A stretch of DNA of 55,698 nt, taken from the NCBI GenBank assembly GCA_029572965.1, contig JAKPQD010000058.1:1-55698 (forward strand). Direction: 5' to 3'. A program made the position numbers and the translations under genes. Each line of letters opens with the position of its first letter. The stretch's first letter is position 1. Of the stretch, positions 47,651 to 55,698 are shown one piece after another. A model generated the notes under the pieces. It was not told the DNA's origin, made no database searches, and saw only the letters and a program-made list of their open reading frames with translations. The stretch comes from Bacteroidota bacterium (GTDB lineage Bacteria > Bacteroidota > Bacteroidia > Bacteroidales > DTGW01).

Positions 47651-48713
47651 ATAAATTAGGTTCGTTAATGATTTGCTGCGGAATTAATATTTGAACTTCA
47701 AATACTTCGTCTGTTTTAGAAAAGTTCATCAGTCCTTCGGTCATGTAGGTAAGGCGAAGCCGTTCCTTGATATTTTTAAGGCCAATACCTGCGCCTTTTC
47801 TGGAAGGTACTTCGCTGTCATAATTGTTTCTTACTTTAATTACCAGGTAATTGTCATTCATTACAGCCTCAATTTCGAGGGTTATAGTGTTGACACTTTC
47901 ATAAACACCATGTTTGATGGCATTTTCAAAAAGTGGCTGTAATATCATTACCGGCAATGTTGCCTTATAACAATCTTCGTTAATATTTGTCCGGTAATTG
48001 AGCCGACTTCCAAAGCGTATCTTTTCAATATCCAGGTATCGAAGCATATTGTCCAGCTCGGCTTGCAAGGTTGTCAGCTGGGTAGAGTTATACTTAATGC
48101 TATAACGCAGGTAATCTGAGAGTTTGATAATCATCTCCTGCGCTTTTGCAGGATTGGTGATGGTTAGCGAACTGATAGAATTCAGGCTGTTGAACAGAAA
48201 GTGAGGGTTTATCTGCGATTTGAGCATATCCAGCTCAGTTTGCTTAATGATGGAAAGAAGCCTTTCTTCGTTTTCCTTGCGTTGTTTCAGGTAATAATTG
48301 TAAACAATGTTGTAATAAACAAGCACCGCTGTTATGTAAAAAATCAAACAGGTAAAAACAAAGCCTTTGATATGTTGCTGTATAAAATTGGCATCATAAG
48401 GGTTTAAAAGGACTTTATTAAATAGCGTGACAGACCCCACCAAAAAGAGGATAATAACCGATGCCGAAATACAGTGGTTGATAATGACATTGGAAATATC
48501 AATTTTTTCGGGATAACTGTAATAGACCGCATACCAAATAGTTAAACCCATAACTGCAAAAAACAGGTTTACCATAATGCTGTTTAATATGCTGCCTTCT
48601 AAAGATAAATGATGTTTGAAATAAAGAAAAAAGAAACTAATAACGGCAAAAACTAACCATGTAATAAGATAGGCAATAGTTTTCCTGAAACTTTCCAGTA
48701 TTGGATGGTTCAT
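47622..48713 (-). CDS. LytS/YehU-type sensor histidine kinase
   Basis: A 363-residue membrane kinase. Four hydrophobic segments (about 10-150) precede a His_kinase domain with the phospho-His in KSQINPHFLFNSLNSISSL and an ATPase N-box in LQPLFENAIKHG. This is the LytTR-partner class, with no periplasmic sensing domain. It is co-encoded with the response regulator at 46898; a membrane signal is likely, but its ligand is unknown. Confidence 0.92.
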   Translation of the reverse strand: MNHPILESFRKTIAYLITWLVFAVISFFFLYFKHHLSLEGSILNSIMVNLFFAVMGLTIWYAVYYSYPEKIDISNVIINHCISASVIILFLVGSVTLFNKVLLNPYDANFIQQHIKGFVFTCLIFYITAVLVYYNIVYNYYLKQRKENEERLLSIIKQTELDMLKSQINPHFLFNSLNSISSLTITNPAKAQEMIIKLSDYLRYSIKYNSTQLTTLQAELDNMLRYLDIEKIRFGSRLNYRTNINEDCYKATLPVMILQPLFENAIKHGVYESVNTITLEIEAVMNDNYLVIKVRNNYDSEVPSRKGAGIGLKNIKERLRLTYMTEGLMNFSKTDEVFEVQILIPQQIINEPNLYEQHQGVIS

Positions 48714-48723
48714 GGCTTAAGAC

Positions 48724-49455
48724 TTACCGTGTTTTGATTTCACCACCTCCGAAAATAGCTACGCCACGTATAATCAACTCGCTATCAGAGTTTATAGAAA
48801 TTTTGGCCACCTGGCGTTTGTCTGCAAAACCTCCCAATATAGAAGAAACTTCAATACGGACGCGCCATTCGGCAGGTACAATAAGGGTAACGCCACCAAA
48901 GATACATTGTAGTTCCATCACACTTTTACCTGGGGCCAATGCTGCATTGGTAAGGTCAAGTTCTGCACCACCAAAGATAGAAGTAACACGGCCTCCACAA
49001 AAATTTTGGCTGTTGATATTGCGTTTTATCCCGCTAAAAACATTTACATCATCCACCAAATCAGATGCTGTAACTTCTTCTCTGAAAGAATCGCAAAACC
49101 TTTTGGCATCCGGCTTTCGCCTAAAAATAATAACAATGCCAATAAATATAAGTATTACCGGCCAAAACAACCGGGTAAAATTAAAAGGAACATTAAAAAT
49201 ATACGGAAGTAGAAAAAAAACTCCAATAGAAATCAATATAAGGCCTGGAACAGCCCCATGACCGGAAACAGCTATTAAACCAATGGCTATAAGCAACATT
49301 TGCCACGAAAAGAAAATATGCTTGATGTTTTCTGGCAAAATTCCTATATTGTCAAACAAAAAAAGCACACCTGCACACAATACAATAATACCAAACATTA
49401 ACTTTTTGCTTCTTGGTGCATCTACAGGTGTAATATGATGATGTTCGTGTCTCAT
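48724..49455 (-). CDS. LiaF/DUF5668-like membrane protein
   Basis: A 243-residue protein with a His-rich N-terminus (MRHEHHHITPVDAPRS), about four membrane helices (to about residue 115) and a C-terminal soluble region (QNFCGGRVTSIFGGAELDLT, then CIFGGVTLIVPAEWRVRIE) resembling the LiaF/cell-wall-stress domain. It starts an operon with a LytS kinase and LytR regulator (10-nt gap), which fits a role as modulator of that two-component system. The ATG at 49455 is chosen; a TATCTTTG -7 box lies at 49471-49478, 15 nt upstream. Confidence 0.85.
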   Translation of the reverse strand: MRHEHHHITPVDAPRSKKLMFGIIVLCAGVLFLFDNIGILPENIKHIFFSWQMLLIAIGLIAVSGHGAVPGLILISIGVFFLLPYIFNVPFNFTRLFWPVILIFIGIVIIFRRKPDAKRFCDSFREEVTASDLVDDVNVFSGIKRNINSQNFCGGRVTSIFGGAELDLTNAALAPGKSVMELQCIFGGVTLIVPAEWRVRIEVSSILGGFADKRQVAKISINSDSELIIRGVAIFGGGEIKTR

Positions 49456-49570
49456 ATTGTAATTTTTCTCCAAAGATAAGAGTGTTATCAAACCAGACAC
49501 AGAAAATTTCGGTAAATATTAATTATTCATCGGTAAAAATGCCATTTGTGTATTTATGACATTTCTGATA

Positions 49571-49604
49571 ATTGGTTGAATAGCATTTCCCTGCTATTCC
49601 CAAT
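49571..49604. promoter_or_regulatory. Inverted repeat upstream of the LiaF-LytSR operon
   Basis: ATTGG and CCAAT flank GAATAGCA (49578-49585) and TGCTATTC (49592-49599), an 8-bp plus 5-bp inverted repeat with a 6-nt loop. It lies about 115 nt upstream of the LiaF-like gene and 95 nt beyond the higA stop. No T-run follows, so an operator or stabilising hairpin is more likely than a terminator. Confidence 0.35.
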
Positions 49605-49698
49605 GTAGAATTTCGAAACCTTGTAAGGTCAACCATTAACAAGTATAATGAAAAAACTGACTTTGCATATTATTAAATCATGCAATGCTTTTGAACTA

Positions 49699-49998
49699 TC
49701 AGGCAGCGTTATATTCTATCTTTTTAATCTTTTCTAATTCAGATTGTTTCGCTCTTTTTGCTTCCTCTAAATCAAAATCATCCTGTAATCCTAACCAAAA
49801 TTTTGCAGAATTACCAAAATAAATACTTAACCTTAATGCTGTATCAGCAGTAATTCCTCTCTTCCCTTTTAATATAGCAGATGTGCGGGTCTGAGGTATC
49901 CCAATATCTTTTGACAATTTATAGGCAGAAATATTCATTGGAATTAAAAATTCCTCCATTAAAATTTCTCCTGGATGAATGTTTGCTAGTGTTTTCAT
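49699..49998 (-). CDS. higA: HigA-type antitoxin (Xre HTH)
   Basis: A 99-residue helix-turn-helix protein starting MKTLANIHPGEILMEEFLIP, with the recognition region YKLSKDIGIPQTRTSAILKG. It neutralises HigB and represses the operon. The toxin gene lies upstream (50009-50290), toxin-first as in higBA operons, with a 10-nt gap. The start codon is the ATG at 49998. Confidence 0.92.
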   Translation of the reverse strand: MKTLANIHPGEILMEEFLIPMNISAYKLSKDIGIPQTRTSAILKGKRGITADTALRLSIYFGNSAKFWLGLQDDFDLEEAKRAKQSELEKIKKIEYNAA

Positions 49999-50008
49999 AA
50001 TCAATTAA

Positions 50009-50290
50009 TTAATGATAATCTACAATTTTAACATTTTCTGATTGTCCCTCAACCCACTGAAAAATTATTCTCCATTGGTCATTTATCCTAATGCTATAAT
50101 AATCATTAAGTTTGCCACCTAATTTTTCCAATCTATTTGATGGCGGAATCTTCAAATCATTAATGGTTTGTGAGTTATTTAGCATCCTGAGTTTTCTGCG
50201 ACCTATAGTTTGAATCTCTAAAGGAAGTTGCTTAACCCTAATCCCATTATAAATCTGTTCTGTTTCCTTATCTCCAAACGAAAGAATCAT
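50009..50290 (-). CDS. higB: HigB-type RelE-superfamily toxin
   Basis: A 93-residue protein with MILSFGDKETEQIYNGIRVK and, at the C-terminus, the family pattern LEKLGGKLNDYYSIRINDQWRIIFQW. HigB toxins cleave mRNA on the ribosome. Intact and paired with higA downstream, so the module is probably functional. Confidence 0.92.
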   Translation of the reverse strand: MILSFGDKETEQIYNGIRVKQLPLEIQTIGRRKLRMLNNSQTINDLKIPPSNRLEKLGGKLNDYYSIRINDQWRIIFQWVEGQSENVKIVDYH

Positions 50291-50430
50291 AATTACGACA
50301 ATCGTTACTTACGACAAAAGTAAGTATAATTGTTGTATAAAAAAAATTTATAATGAAATTATACATCTGTCTGATTATAAGTATATTAACAAAGTGTCTA
50401 TTATGCCGTTTAGCACTAAAACCATATAAA

Positions 50431-50466
50431 AGGACCGCAAAGAAGATTTCTCAACTTTGCGGTCCT
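50431..50466 (-). terminator. Perfect hairpin after the second GH3 gene
   Basis: AGGACCGCAAAG (50431-50442) and CTTTGCGGTCCT (50455-50466) form a 12-bp perfect stem. It lies 61 nt past the GH3 stop and shares the ACCGCAAAG core with the hairpin at 11901-11950. Confidence 0.55.
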
Positions 50467-50526
50467 CAATATTTGTAATTTATACTCTCTGCTATTTTTA
50501 TTGCTTAAAAGTGTCAATCAATACAC

Positions 50527-53034
50527 TTATTTCAGCATAATGCTTGAAGTCAGCTTAATATCTTTTGATGAACTCCCGACCATAAATGTAAATTCGCCTG
50601 GTTCAACCTTCCAACCGTTGGTATTCACATCCCAAAAAGCAAAGTCGCGTTCTTTGACCTTCATGCTAACAGTCTTGGTTTCACCAGCTTTCAATGATAC
50701 CCGTGAAAAGCCTTTTAGTTCTTTTACAGGACGGGCAACAGAGCATTCTTTGTCAGACAAATAAAGCTGTACCACTTCATCACCACTTCTTGCCCCGGTA
50801 TTGGTAACATCTACAGAAACTTCATACGTGTTCTTTGCCAATTCTTTAACTTTCAGGTTACTATAAGCAAAAGAGGTGTATGAAAGCCCGAATCCAAATG
50901 GATAAGCTGGTTCCATGTTGTTTTTTTCTAAAAATTTATAACCAACAAAAACGCCTTCTTTGTACTCAACTTTCAAAGACTTTTTGTATCCTTCAAAAGC
51001 CGGAGATTGCTTAGCATTTGCAATGTATGTAAATGGCAGCTTGCCCGAAGGGTTGACATCGCCCATTAATACTGAAGCAATAGCATTGCCTGTTTCTTGT
51101 CCGATAAAATACATATTGACAAGTGCTTTTACCTCTTTAATCCATGAAGACACGTTTATCGGACATCCGCTGTTTACAACCACAATAGTATTTTTGTTAG
51201 CTTTAGCCACAGCTTTTACAAGGGCTTCTTGTTTACCTGGAAGTTCTAACCCATCACGGTCTCGTCCTTCGCTTTCAAGGTTAGAGTTTGTGCCGGCAAA
51301 AACAATAGCTACATCAGCCGAAGCAGCAACTTTTGCAGCATTTTCAATCGGGTCGCCAGCTTTCTCGTTGATACGTACAAGGCCTAACTGAATAACAGCA
51401 CCACCGCCATCTTCAAAATACTCAAGTTTGATTTTATAGCTCTTTCCTGCTTCAAGTGTGGTTTCGTATTGGTCAACGATAGGCCCGTGGTTGTTCCAGT
51501 TTTCAATAACTTTTTTATCATTCAAAAACAAACGCACTCCATCATCAGAAAGTGTCTGAAGATTATACTTGCCAGTTTCTTTGACTTTTAATTCGCCTGT
51601 CCAGCGACAGGAAAAGAAGTTTGGCTTAATGTTTGGGGCTGGTGAACCTGTACCATAATCGAAATTTACTTGTTTGTCAAGCCTTTCCAAAACAGGTTTA
51701 CCTTGCAACTCTTTATTCCCGTAATATTCAGCCCAAAGTCCGCTGGCATTTTTACTACTGCAAAACAAAAACGAGCCATCAACAGGTTCAATCTTAGGCT
51801 GCGGTATTGAATCGCCGGTAGAATAAACAATCTTAACCGAATCGCCAAGCCTGCATTTGAGCCCCTGTAATGGGGAAATATCATAATAAGGCGAAATAAA
51901 CGAGCTTCCACCACCGCCTGTAGCTGTATAAGCAGCATTAGGGCCAATAACTGCAATAGTTTTAACTTTCGAAACGCTCAGAGGAAGAATATTTCCTTCA
52001 TTCTTCAAAAGAGTAATAGCTTCCTGTGCACTTTTTAAAACAAGTTTTTTATGGGCATCACCATGCAATACAGACGTATCAGCTTTTTCATTATTGTCAA
52101 ACAAGCCAGCCCAGAAAGCTGCTGTTAAAATGCGACGAACTTTATCATCTATGGTACTTTCTTTAATTTGTCCAGATTGAATATACTTCAAAATACTGTC
52201 TTTATTGAAATAAACGCCTACAGGCATTTCCAAATCCAGACCAGCATTGGCAGCATTGACAGTGCTATAAACAGATACCCAGTCAGAGATGACAAATCCC
52301 TTGAAGCCCCATTGTCCTTTAAGGATATCGGATATCAGGTGATAATTTTCTGTACAATGCTGGCCATTTTGCAGGTTGTATGCGGCCATCACGCTTTTCA
52401 CGTCAGCTTCTTTAACAGCAGCCTCAAAAGGGGCAAGGTGGGTTTCGTGTAATGCACGGTCATCCACCTTTACGTCATAATTGTTCCGTTCCCACTCCTG
52501 ATCATTGGTAGCAAAGTGTTTTACAGAAGTAATAACCTTTTGGCTTTGCACGCCCAAGATCCAGTTTACCGCCATACGTGATGTCAGGTATGGGTCTTCA
52601 GAATAAGATTCGAAATTTCGGCCATTCAACGGGAAACGATGAATGCCAACACATGGGCCTAACAGGTAATTACGGCCTTTAGCTTTGGTTTCTTTACCCA
52701 TGGCAATGCCAATCTCTTTTACCAACGCAGTATCCCATGTAGCCCCCATTGCTACACCAGAAATAAATGACGTTGCCTGTCCATTCCTTACGCCTAAAGG
52801 GCCATCGGTAATACGTATTGCCGGAATACCAAGTCTTTCAATGGCAGGAGTATCAAAGCCTGTGGTATCACCAGAAATAATGGCAATTTTTTCTTCAAGT
52901 GTCATCTTTGCCAGCAAATCATTGACGCGCGCTTCAACAGATTGTGAAGGGTCCTGGTATATTGCTTTCTCCTTACACGAAAGAAGAACTAAAGCAAAAC
53001 CAAGAACTAGGATTTTTAAATAAATCTTTTTCAT
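50527..53034 (-). CDS. GH3 beta-glucosidase with inserted PA14 domain, lipoprotein
   Basis: An 835-residue enzyme. The N-terminus is a lipoprotein signal with C20 (LVLLSCKEK). The GH3 barrel holds ITDGPLGVR and the nucleophile D251 in FVISDW. In the alpha/beta domain a PA14 insert (about residues 430-560, with LWAEYYGNKE and TLSDDGVRLFLND) is present. A fibronectin III-like domain ends the protein. PA14-GH3 enzymes usually act on beta-glucosides of longer or branched type. It lacks adjacent SusCD genes. Confidence 0.93.
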   Translation of the reverse strand: MKKIYLKILVLGFALVLLSCKEKAIYQDPSQSVEARVNDLLAKMTLEEKIAIISGDTTGFDTPAIERLGIPAIRITDGPLGVRNGQATSFISGVAMGATWDTALVKEIGIAMGKETKAKGRNYLLGPCVGIHRFPLNGRNFESYSEDPYLTSRMAVNWILGVQSQKVITSVKHFATNDQEWERNNYDVKVDDRALHETHLAPFEAAVKEADVKSVMAAYNLQNGQHCTENYHLISDILKGQWGFKGFVISDWVSVYSTVNAANAGLDLEMPVGVYFNKDSILKYIQSGQIKESTIDDKVRRILTAAFWAGLFDNNEKADTSVLHGDAHKKLVLKSAQEAITLLKNEGNILPLSVSKVKTIAVIGPNAAYTATGGGGSSFISPYYDISPLQGLKCRLGDSVKIVYSTGDSIPQPKIEPVDGSFLFCSSKNASGLWAEYYGNKELQGKPVLERLDKQVNFDYGTGSPAPNIKPNFFSCRWTGELKVKETGKYNLQTLSDDGVRLFLNDKKVIENWNNHGPIVDQYETTLEAGKSYKIKLEYFEDGGGAVIQLGLVRINEKAGDPIENAAKVAASADVAIVFAGTNSNLESEGRDRDGLELPGKQEALVKAVAKANKNTIVVVNSGCPINVSSWIKEVKALVNMYFIGQETGNAIASVLMGDVNPSGKLPFTYIANAKQSPAFEGYKKSLKVEYKEGVFVGYKFLEKNNMEPAYPFGFGLSYTSFAYSNLKVKELAKNTYEVSVDVTNTGARSGDEVVQLYLSDKECSVARPVKELKGFSRVSLKAGETKTVSMKVKERDFAFWDVNTNGWKVEPGEFTFMVGSSSKDIKLTSSIMLK

Positions 53035-53220
53035 AACTCTTTTAAATGGTTGATAATTTGTAATTAGGTTGTCTGTAATATGCGAATAAAAGTATTTCTA
53101 AACAATTATACAAGTTTTTAAATACATGTTAATGTACAAAATATTGCTTAAATATCTTAATTTTAATCACTGTTGTCCGGTAAAATAAAATAAATACTTA
53201 TAAATACTAGTAATATCGTT

Positions 53221-53400
53221 GATTAGAAATTGGTCGCCCCGCTGGGGCTTAATTTTAACGATGTTTAATTTTACTACAAACAGGATGTCGCTACGCGACT
53301 AAATAATAGCAGCGTAGCTGCGAACTGTTTGTAGGATAACCAAATAATATTACTAAGCCGCATAGCTGCGAACTGTTTGTACCGGACACCAATGAATTTT
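53221..53400. repeat. Repeat-rich non-coding patch upstream of sucD
   Basis: A 19-nt direct repeat (TAGCTGCGAACTGTTTGTA) occurs at 53315-53333 and 53363-53381. CTACAAACAG (53274-53283) and CTGTTTGTAG (53325-53334) are inverted arms, around a GTCGCTACGCGAC palindrome. A GCCCCGCTGGGGC palindrome lies to the left. No gene is supported between 53035 and 53417. Confidence 0.75.
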
Positions 53401-53417
53401 AATATGAATAATAAAAT

Positions 53418-54299
53418 ATGGGCATACTGTTAAATAAGCATTCCAAAGTTATCGTGCAGGGATTTACCGGCACAGAAGGCTCATTTCATGCTCAACAGAT
53501 GATAGAATATGGCACCCAGGTTGTAGGAGGGGTTACACCCGGCAAAGGAGGTTCATTTTATCTCAACAGGCCTGTCTTTAACACTGTTTATGAAGCAAAA
53601 AAAGCTACCGGTGCTGACACGTCAGTAATATTTGTTCCTCCGGCTTTTGCAGCCGATGCTATCATGGAGTCTGCCGAAGAAGGAATAGCTCTAATAGTTG
53701 CTATAACAGAAGGAATCCCAACTTCAGACATGGTGAAAGTAAAATCATACCTCTCCGACAAGAATTCAAGACTGATTGGCCCCAATTGTCCTGGAATTAT
53801 TACTCCCGGTGAAGCTAAGGTTGGAATTATGCCAGGGTTTATTCACTCCCCTGGCAATATAGGCATTGTTTCCCGCTCAGGGACACTCACTTATGAGTCA
53901 GTATTTCAAATTTCGCAATTAGGGCTTGGCCAATCCACCTGCGTAGGCATTGGAGGCGACCCTGTAATTGGTACCACGACATTAGAGGTTGTAAAATTGT
54001 TTATGAAAGACCCTCAGACCGAAGGCATCATCATCATTGGCGAAATAGGCGGAAATATGGAAACAGAAGCCGCTCAATGGATAAAAGACAACAGCTCCAA
54101 GCCGGTTGTTGGGTTTATTGCCGGACAAACCGCACCAAAAGGAAGAAGGATGGGTCATGCTGGCGCTATTATCGGAGGGATAAACGATACCGCTGAAGCA
54201 AAAATGAAAATCATGCGAGAATGCGGCATTTATGTAGTTGACTCTCCTGCAAACATTGGCAGGGATATGTTTAAAGCTTTAAAAAAATTTACAGCATAG
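53418..54299 (+). CDS. sucD: Succinyl-CoA synthetase alpha subunit
   Basis: A 293-residue CoA-binding ligase subunit of the TCA cycle. CoA-binding motifs are [19 protein letters not shown] and [11 protein letters not shown]. The phospho-histidine is in [19 protein letters not shown]. The beta subunit gene sucC is not adjacent, so the subunits are encoded apart. Its end overlaps the convergent methyltransferase gene by 11 nt. Confidence 0.96.
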   Translation: MGILLNKHSKVIVQGFTGTEGSFHAQQMIEYGTQVVGGVTPGKGGSFYLNRPVFNTVYEAKKATGADTSVIFVPPAFAADAIMESAEEGIALIVAITEGIPTSDMVKVKSYLSDKNSRLIGPNCPGIITPGEAKVGIMPGFIHSPGNIGIVSRSGTLTYESVFQISQLGLGQSTCVGIGGDPVIGTTTLEVVKLFMKDPQTEGIIIIGEIGGNMETEAAQWIKDNSSKPVVGFIAGQTAPKGRRMGHAGAIIGGINDTAEAKMKIMRECGIYVVDSPANIGRDMFKALKKFTA

Positions 54300-55083
54300 A
54301 TTGCCTGGCAAATTCAGAACATATTATGGCAGTCGCAACAGCTACATTTAATGATTCGCTTCCTGCACCTCCCACACGAAATGAAGGTATGGTAATGGAT
54401 TGCGTAACGTAACTTCCAATTTTGTCCGAAATGCCTTTTGACTCGTTACCCATAACAATTATGGCCTGTTTGGCCAACGAAGCATTGTAAATATTTTCAC
54501 CTTTCAAAAATGCCCCATAAACAGGGACGTTAGCATTTCGGGCCTCTTGCAAATAGCTTTCTAAATTGGTATAATGCACCTTGACCCTCAAAAAAGCCCC
54601 CATCGTTGATTGTATGACCTTAGGATTATAAAAATCCGCACAATCATTGGAACACACGATGTGGTCGATACCAAACCAGTCAGCCAGGCGGATGATGGTA
54701 CCCAGGTTGCCAGGGTCCTGAATACAATCCAAGGCTATTATTCTTTCGTTTTTAGAAGGTAAAACGGCCTTTGCATGAGCAAATAAAGGTAAAACAGCCA
54801 TTACCCTGTTCGGGGTAACCTGCCCCGAAAGTTTTTTTAAGACTGCCTCATCTACAGCATAACAGGTGTACCTTTGAACAGCACGCTTATCTATTTCCTG
54901 CAACCAACCTGCCTCAGCTATAATATAATCTATCTTTAAGCCAGACACCAACAATTCTCTGACAAGTTTATCGCCAGAGACAATAAACTGCTTATATTCT
55001 TTTCTGAATTTTTTGTCATGAAGCTGACTAAGCCTTTTATACAATGCATTGCTGAGCGGTACAAAAGAAAAAGCGTTATTCAT
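54289..55083 (-). CDS. SpoU-family RNA 2'-O-methyltransferase
   Basis: A 264-residue TrmH/SpoU protein. An N-terminal substrate-binding domain ([20 protein letters not shown]) precedes the SPOUT methyltransferase domain with [33 protein letters not shown] and [10 protein letters not shown], the AdoMet-knot motifs. It should methylate rRNA or tRNA ribose; the target is not readable. The ATG at 55083 (MNNAFSFV) is chosen over an upstream in-frame start. Confidence 0.92.
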   Translation of the reverse strand: MNNAFSFVPLSNALYKRLSQLHDKKFRKEYKQFIVSGDKLVRELLVSGLKIDYIIAEAGWLQEIDKRAVQRYTCYAVDEAVLKKLSGQVTPNRVMAVLPLFAHAKAVLPSKNERIIALDCIQDPGNLGTIIRLADWFGIDHIVCSNDCADFYNPKVIQSTMGAFLRVKVHYTNLESYLQEARNANVPVYGAFLKGENIYNASLAKQAIIVMGNESKGISDKIGSYVTQSITIPSFRVGGAGSESLNVAVATAIICSEFARQSML

Positions 55084-55107
55084 CGGCCTGATTTTTTTGA
55101 CGCACAA

Positions 55108-55494
55108 AATTAAACATTAACTGATATAAAATACTTTCGTTAAAATAATGAATTCCATGCTTCACATTTACATCTGCAAATAATCTCTTAACAAGGTTGA
55201 ATAGAACCCGCATGAATTTCAATTTGTCGGGACAAATTCTCCTGCTTTTGCAATACAAACCATCCGTCCTTAAAAAATATTTTTGTTCTCATGAAACGAG
55301 CATGATTTTTTAAACACAAACAAGGATGAAAATTTATCATGCGAGTTTTCCTTCGGAGAGCCCTTCGCGGTTCATCCGACCTTATTTATAAAATTATTTA
55401 CGGATGAAAATAAAAGGATTTATGGCTTAAATGTTAAATTTGCTTTTTACATATTTTAATATCTTGTATAGACAAAGATTATTTAGAGAATAGG
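55108..55494. other. Intergenic region between the SpoU gene and tamL
   Basis: About 390 bp of AT-rich sequence containing the divergent control region of the two flanking genes. I see no persuasive small gene, strong hairpin or consensus promoter in it. Confidence 0.4.
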
Positions 55495-55698
55495 ATGCTA
55501 TATCATTTTAAAATCTATATCATTGCCCTGTTATGTATCCCCGTTCTTTTTAGTTCCTGCAACATGACAAAATATGTCCCAGAGGGCAAATATCTTTTAC
55601 AGGACAACGAAGTAAAAATTCCTAAAGGGGGAATAACAGATATTGACCTTTTACCCTATATCAAACAATCACCCAACAAAAAAGTATTAGGCAGATAC
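55495..55698 (+). CDS. tamL: TamL/BamA-like outer-membrane assembly lipoprotein (5' part only)
   Basis: The first 68 codons, cut by the window edge. The start MLYHFKIYIIALLCIPVLFSSC is a lipoprotein signal with the cysteine after FSS. It is followed by NMTKYVPEGKYLLQDNEVKI and YIKQSPNKKVLGRY, which match the N-terminus of TamL, the Bacteroidota BamA-related partner of TamB. Divergence from an SpoU methyltransferase gene fits the arrangement I associate with this lineage. The POTRA domains and barrel lie outside. Confidence 0.85.
   Translation, partial: MLYHFKIYIIALLCIPVLFSSCNMTKYVPEGKYLLQDNEVKIPKGGITDIDLLPYIKQSPNKKVLGRY

Noticed and set aside
55076-55258. Short minus-strand ORF between the SpoU gene and tamL.
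   Set aside because: Its sequence does not look like a known protein and it overlaps the likely upstream region and start of the SpoU gene.

Overview
The window is a chromosomal segment of a member of the Bacteroidota, most likely Bacteroidales-like. It is AT-rich. Perfect or near-perfect Bacteroidota promoter elements (TTG/TTTG, about 16-21 nt, TAnnTTTG) precede several genes. The gene set includes lineage-typical families: a CarboxypepD_reg/TonB receptor, TamL, the Bacteroidota form of LptD, a DUF4293 protein, LytTR signalling and a YbiT-like ABC-F protein. Names are from recognised motifs and family resemblance; no database search was run.

Region 1 (1-8.3 kb) is a type V-A CRISPR-Cas locus on the minus strand: cas12a, a REP-associated tyrosine transposase (RAYT) gene, cas4, cas1, cas2, leader, and an array that runs off the left edge (three repeats visible). 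All catalytic residues I could place in Cas12a are intact. Upstream of cas12a lies a WYL regulator-HIRAN pair with its own terminator, so cas12a probably has its own promoter. Oddities are the RAYT splitting cas12a from cas4, REP-like palindromes inside and beside the RAYT gene, and a degenerate repeat-like sequence in the leader.

Region 2 (8.3-18.7 kb) is accessory and housekeeping: a 127-bp MITE-like element, a small protein, a DUF4143 ATPase, an ABC-F protein, a 570-bp non-coding stretch of hairpins, MarC, a NUMOD4/HNH protein, tRNA-Ser(UGA), a GH3 glycosidase, deoC, and a crcB-DUF190-mgsA operon. deoC ends inside a 10-bp tandem repeat.

Region 3 (18.7-25.9 kb) is a complete trpEGDCFBA operon. 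It is preceded by an attenuator with a 17-residue leader peptide containing Trp-Trp-Trp, a strong terminator and a possible antiterminator pairing. Copies of one dispersed palindromic repeat sit at trpG-trpD, trpD-trpC and after trpA.

Region 4 (25.9-55.7 kb) is mostly core genome: a small lipoprotein, a TPR protein, DUF349-pyrG-Ldh2 operon, glyA, TonB receptor-DUF4293-phosphoesterase, a toxin-antitoxin pair with a frameshifted toxin, thioredoxin, CCA transferase, an HMA protein, dnaA, an MCE protein, an N-acetylmuramoyl amidase divergent from lptD, a LiaF-like/LytS/LytR operon, HigBA, a second GH3 enzyme with PA14, sucD, an SpoU methyltransferase and the start of tamL. The points most worth following up are the trp attenuator, the leader repeat remnant, the RAYT/REP invasion of the cas operon, the frameshifted RelE and the deoC tandem repeat.
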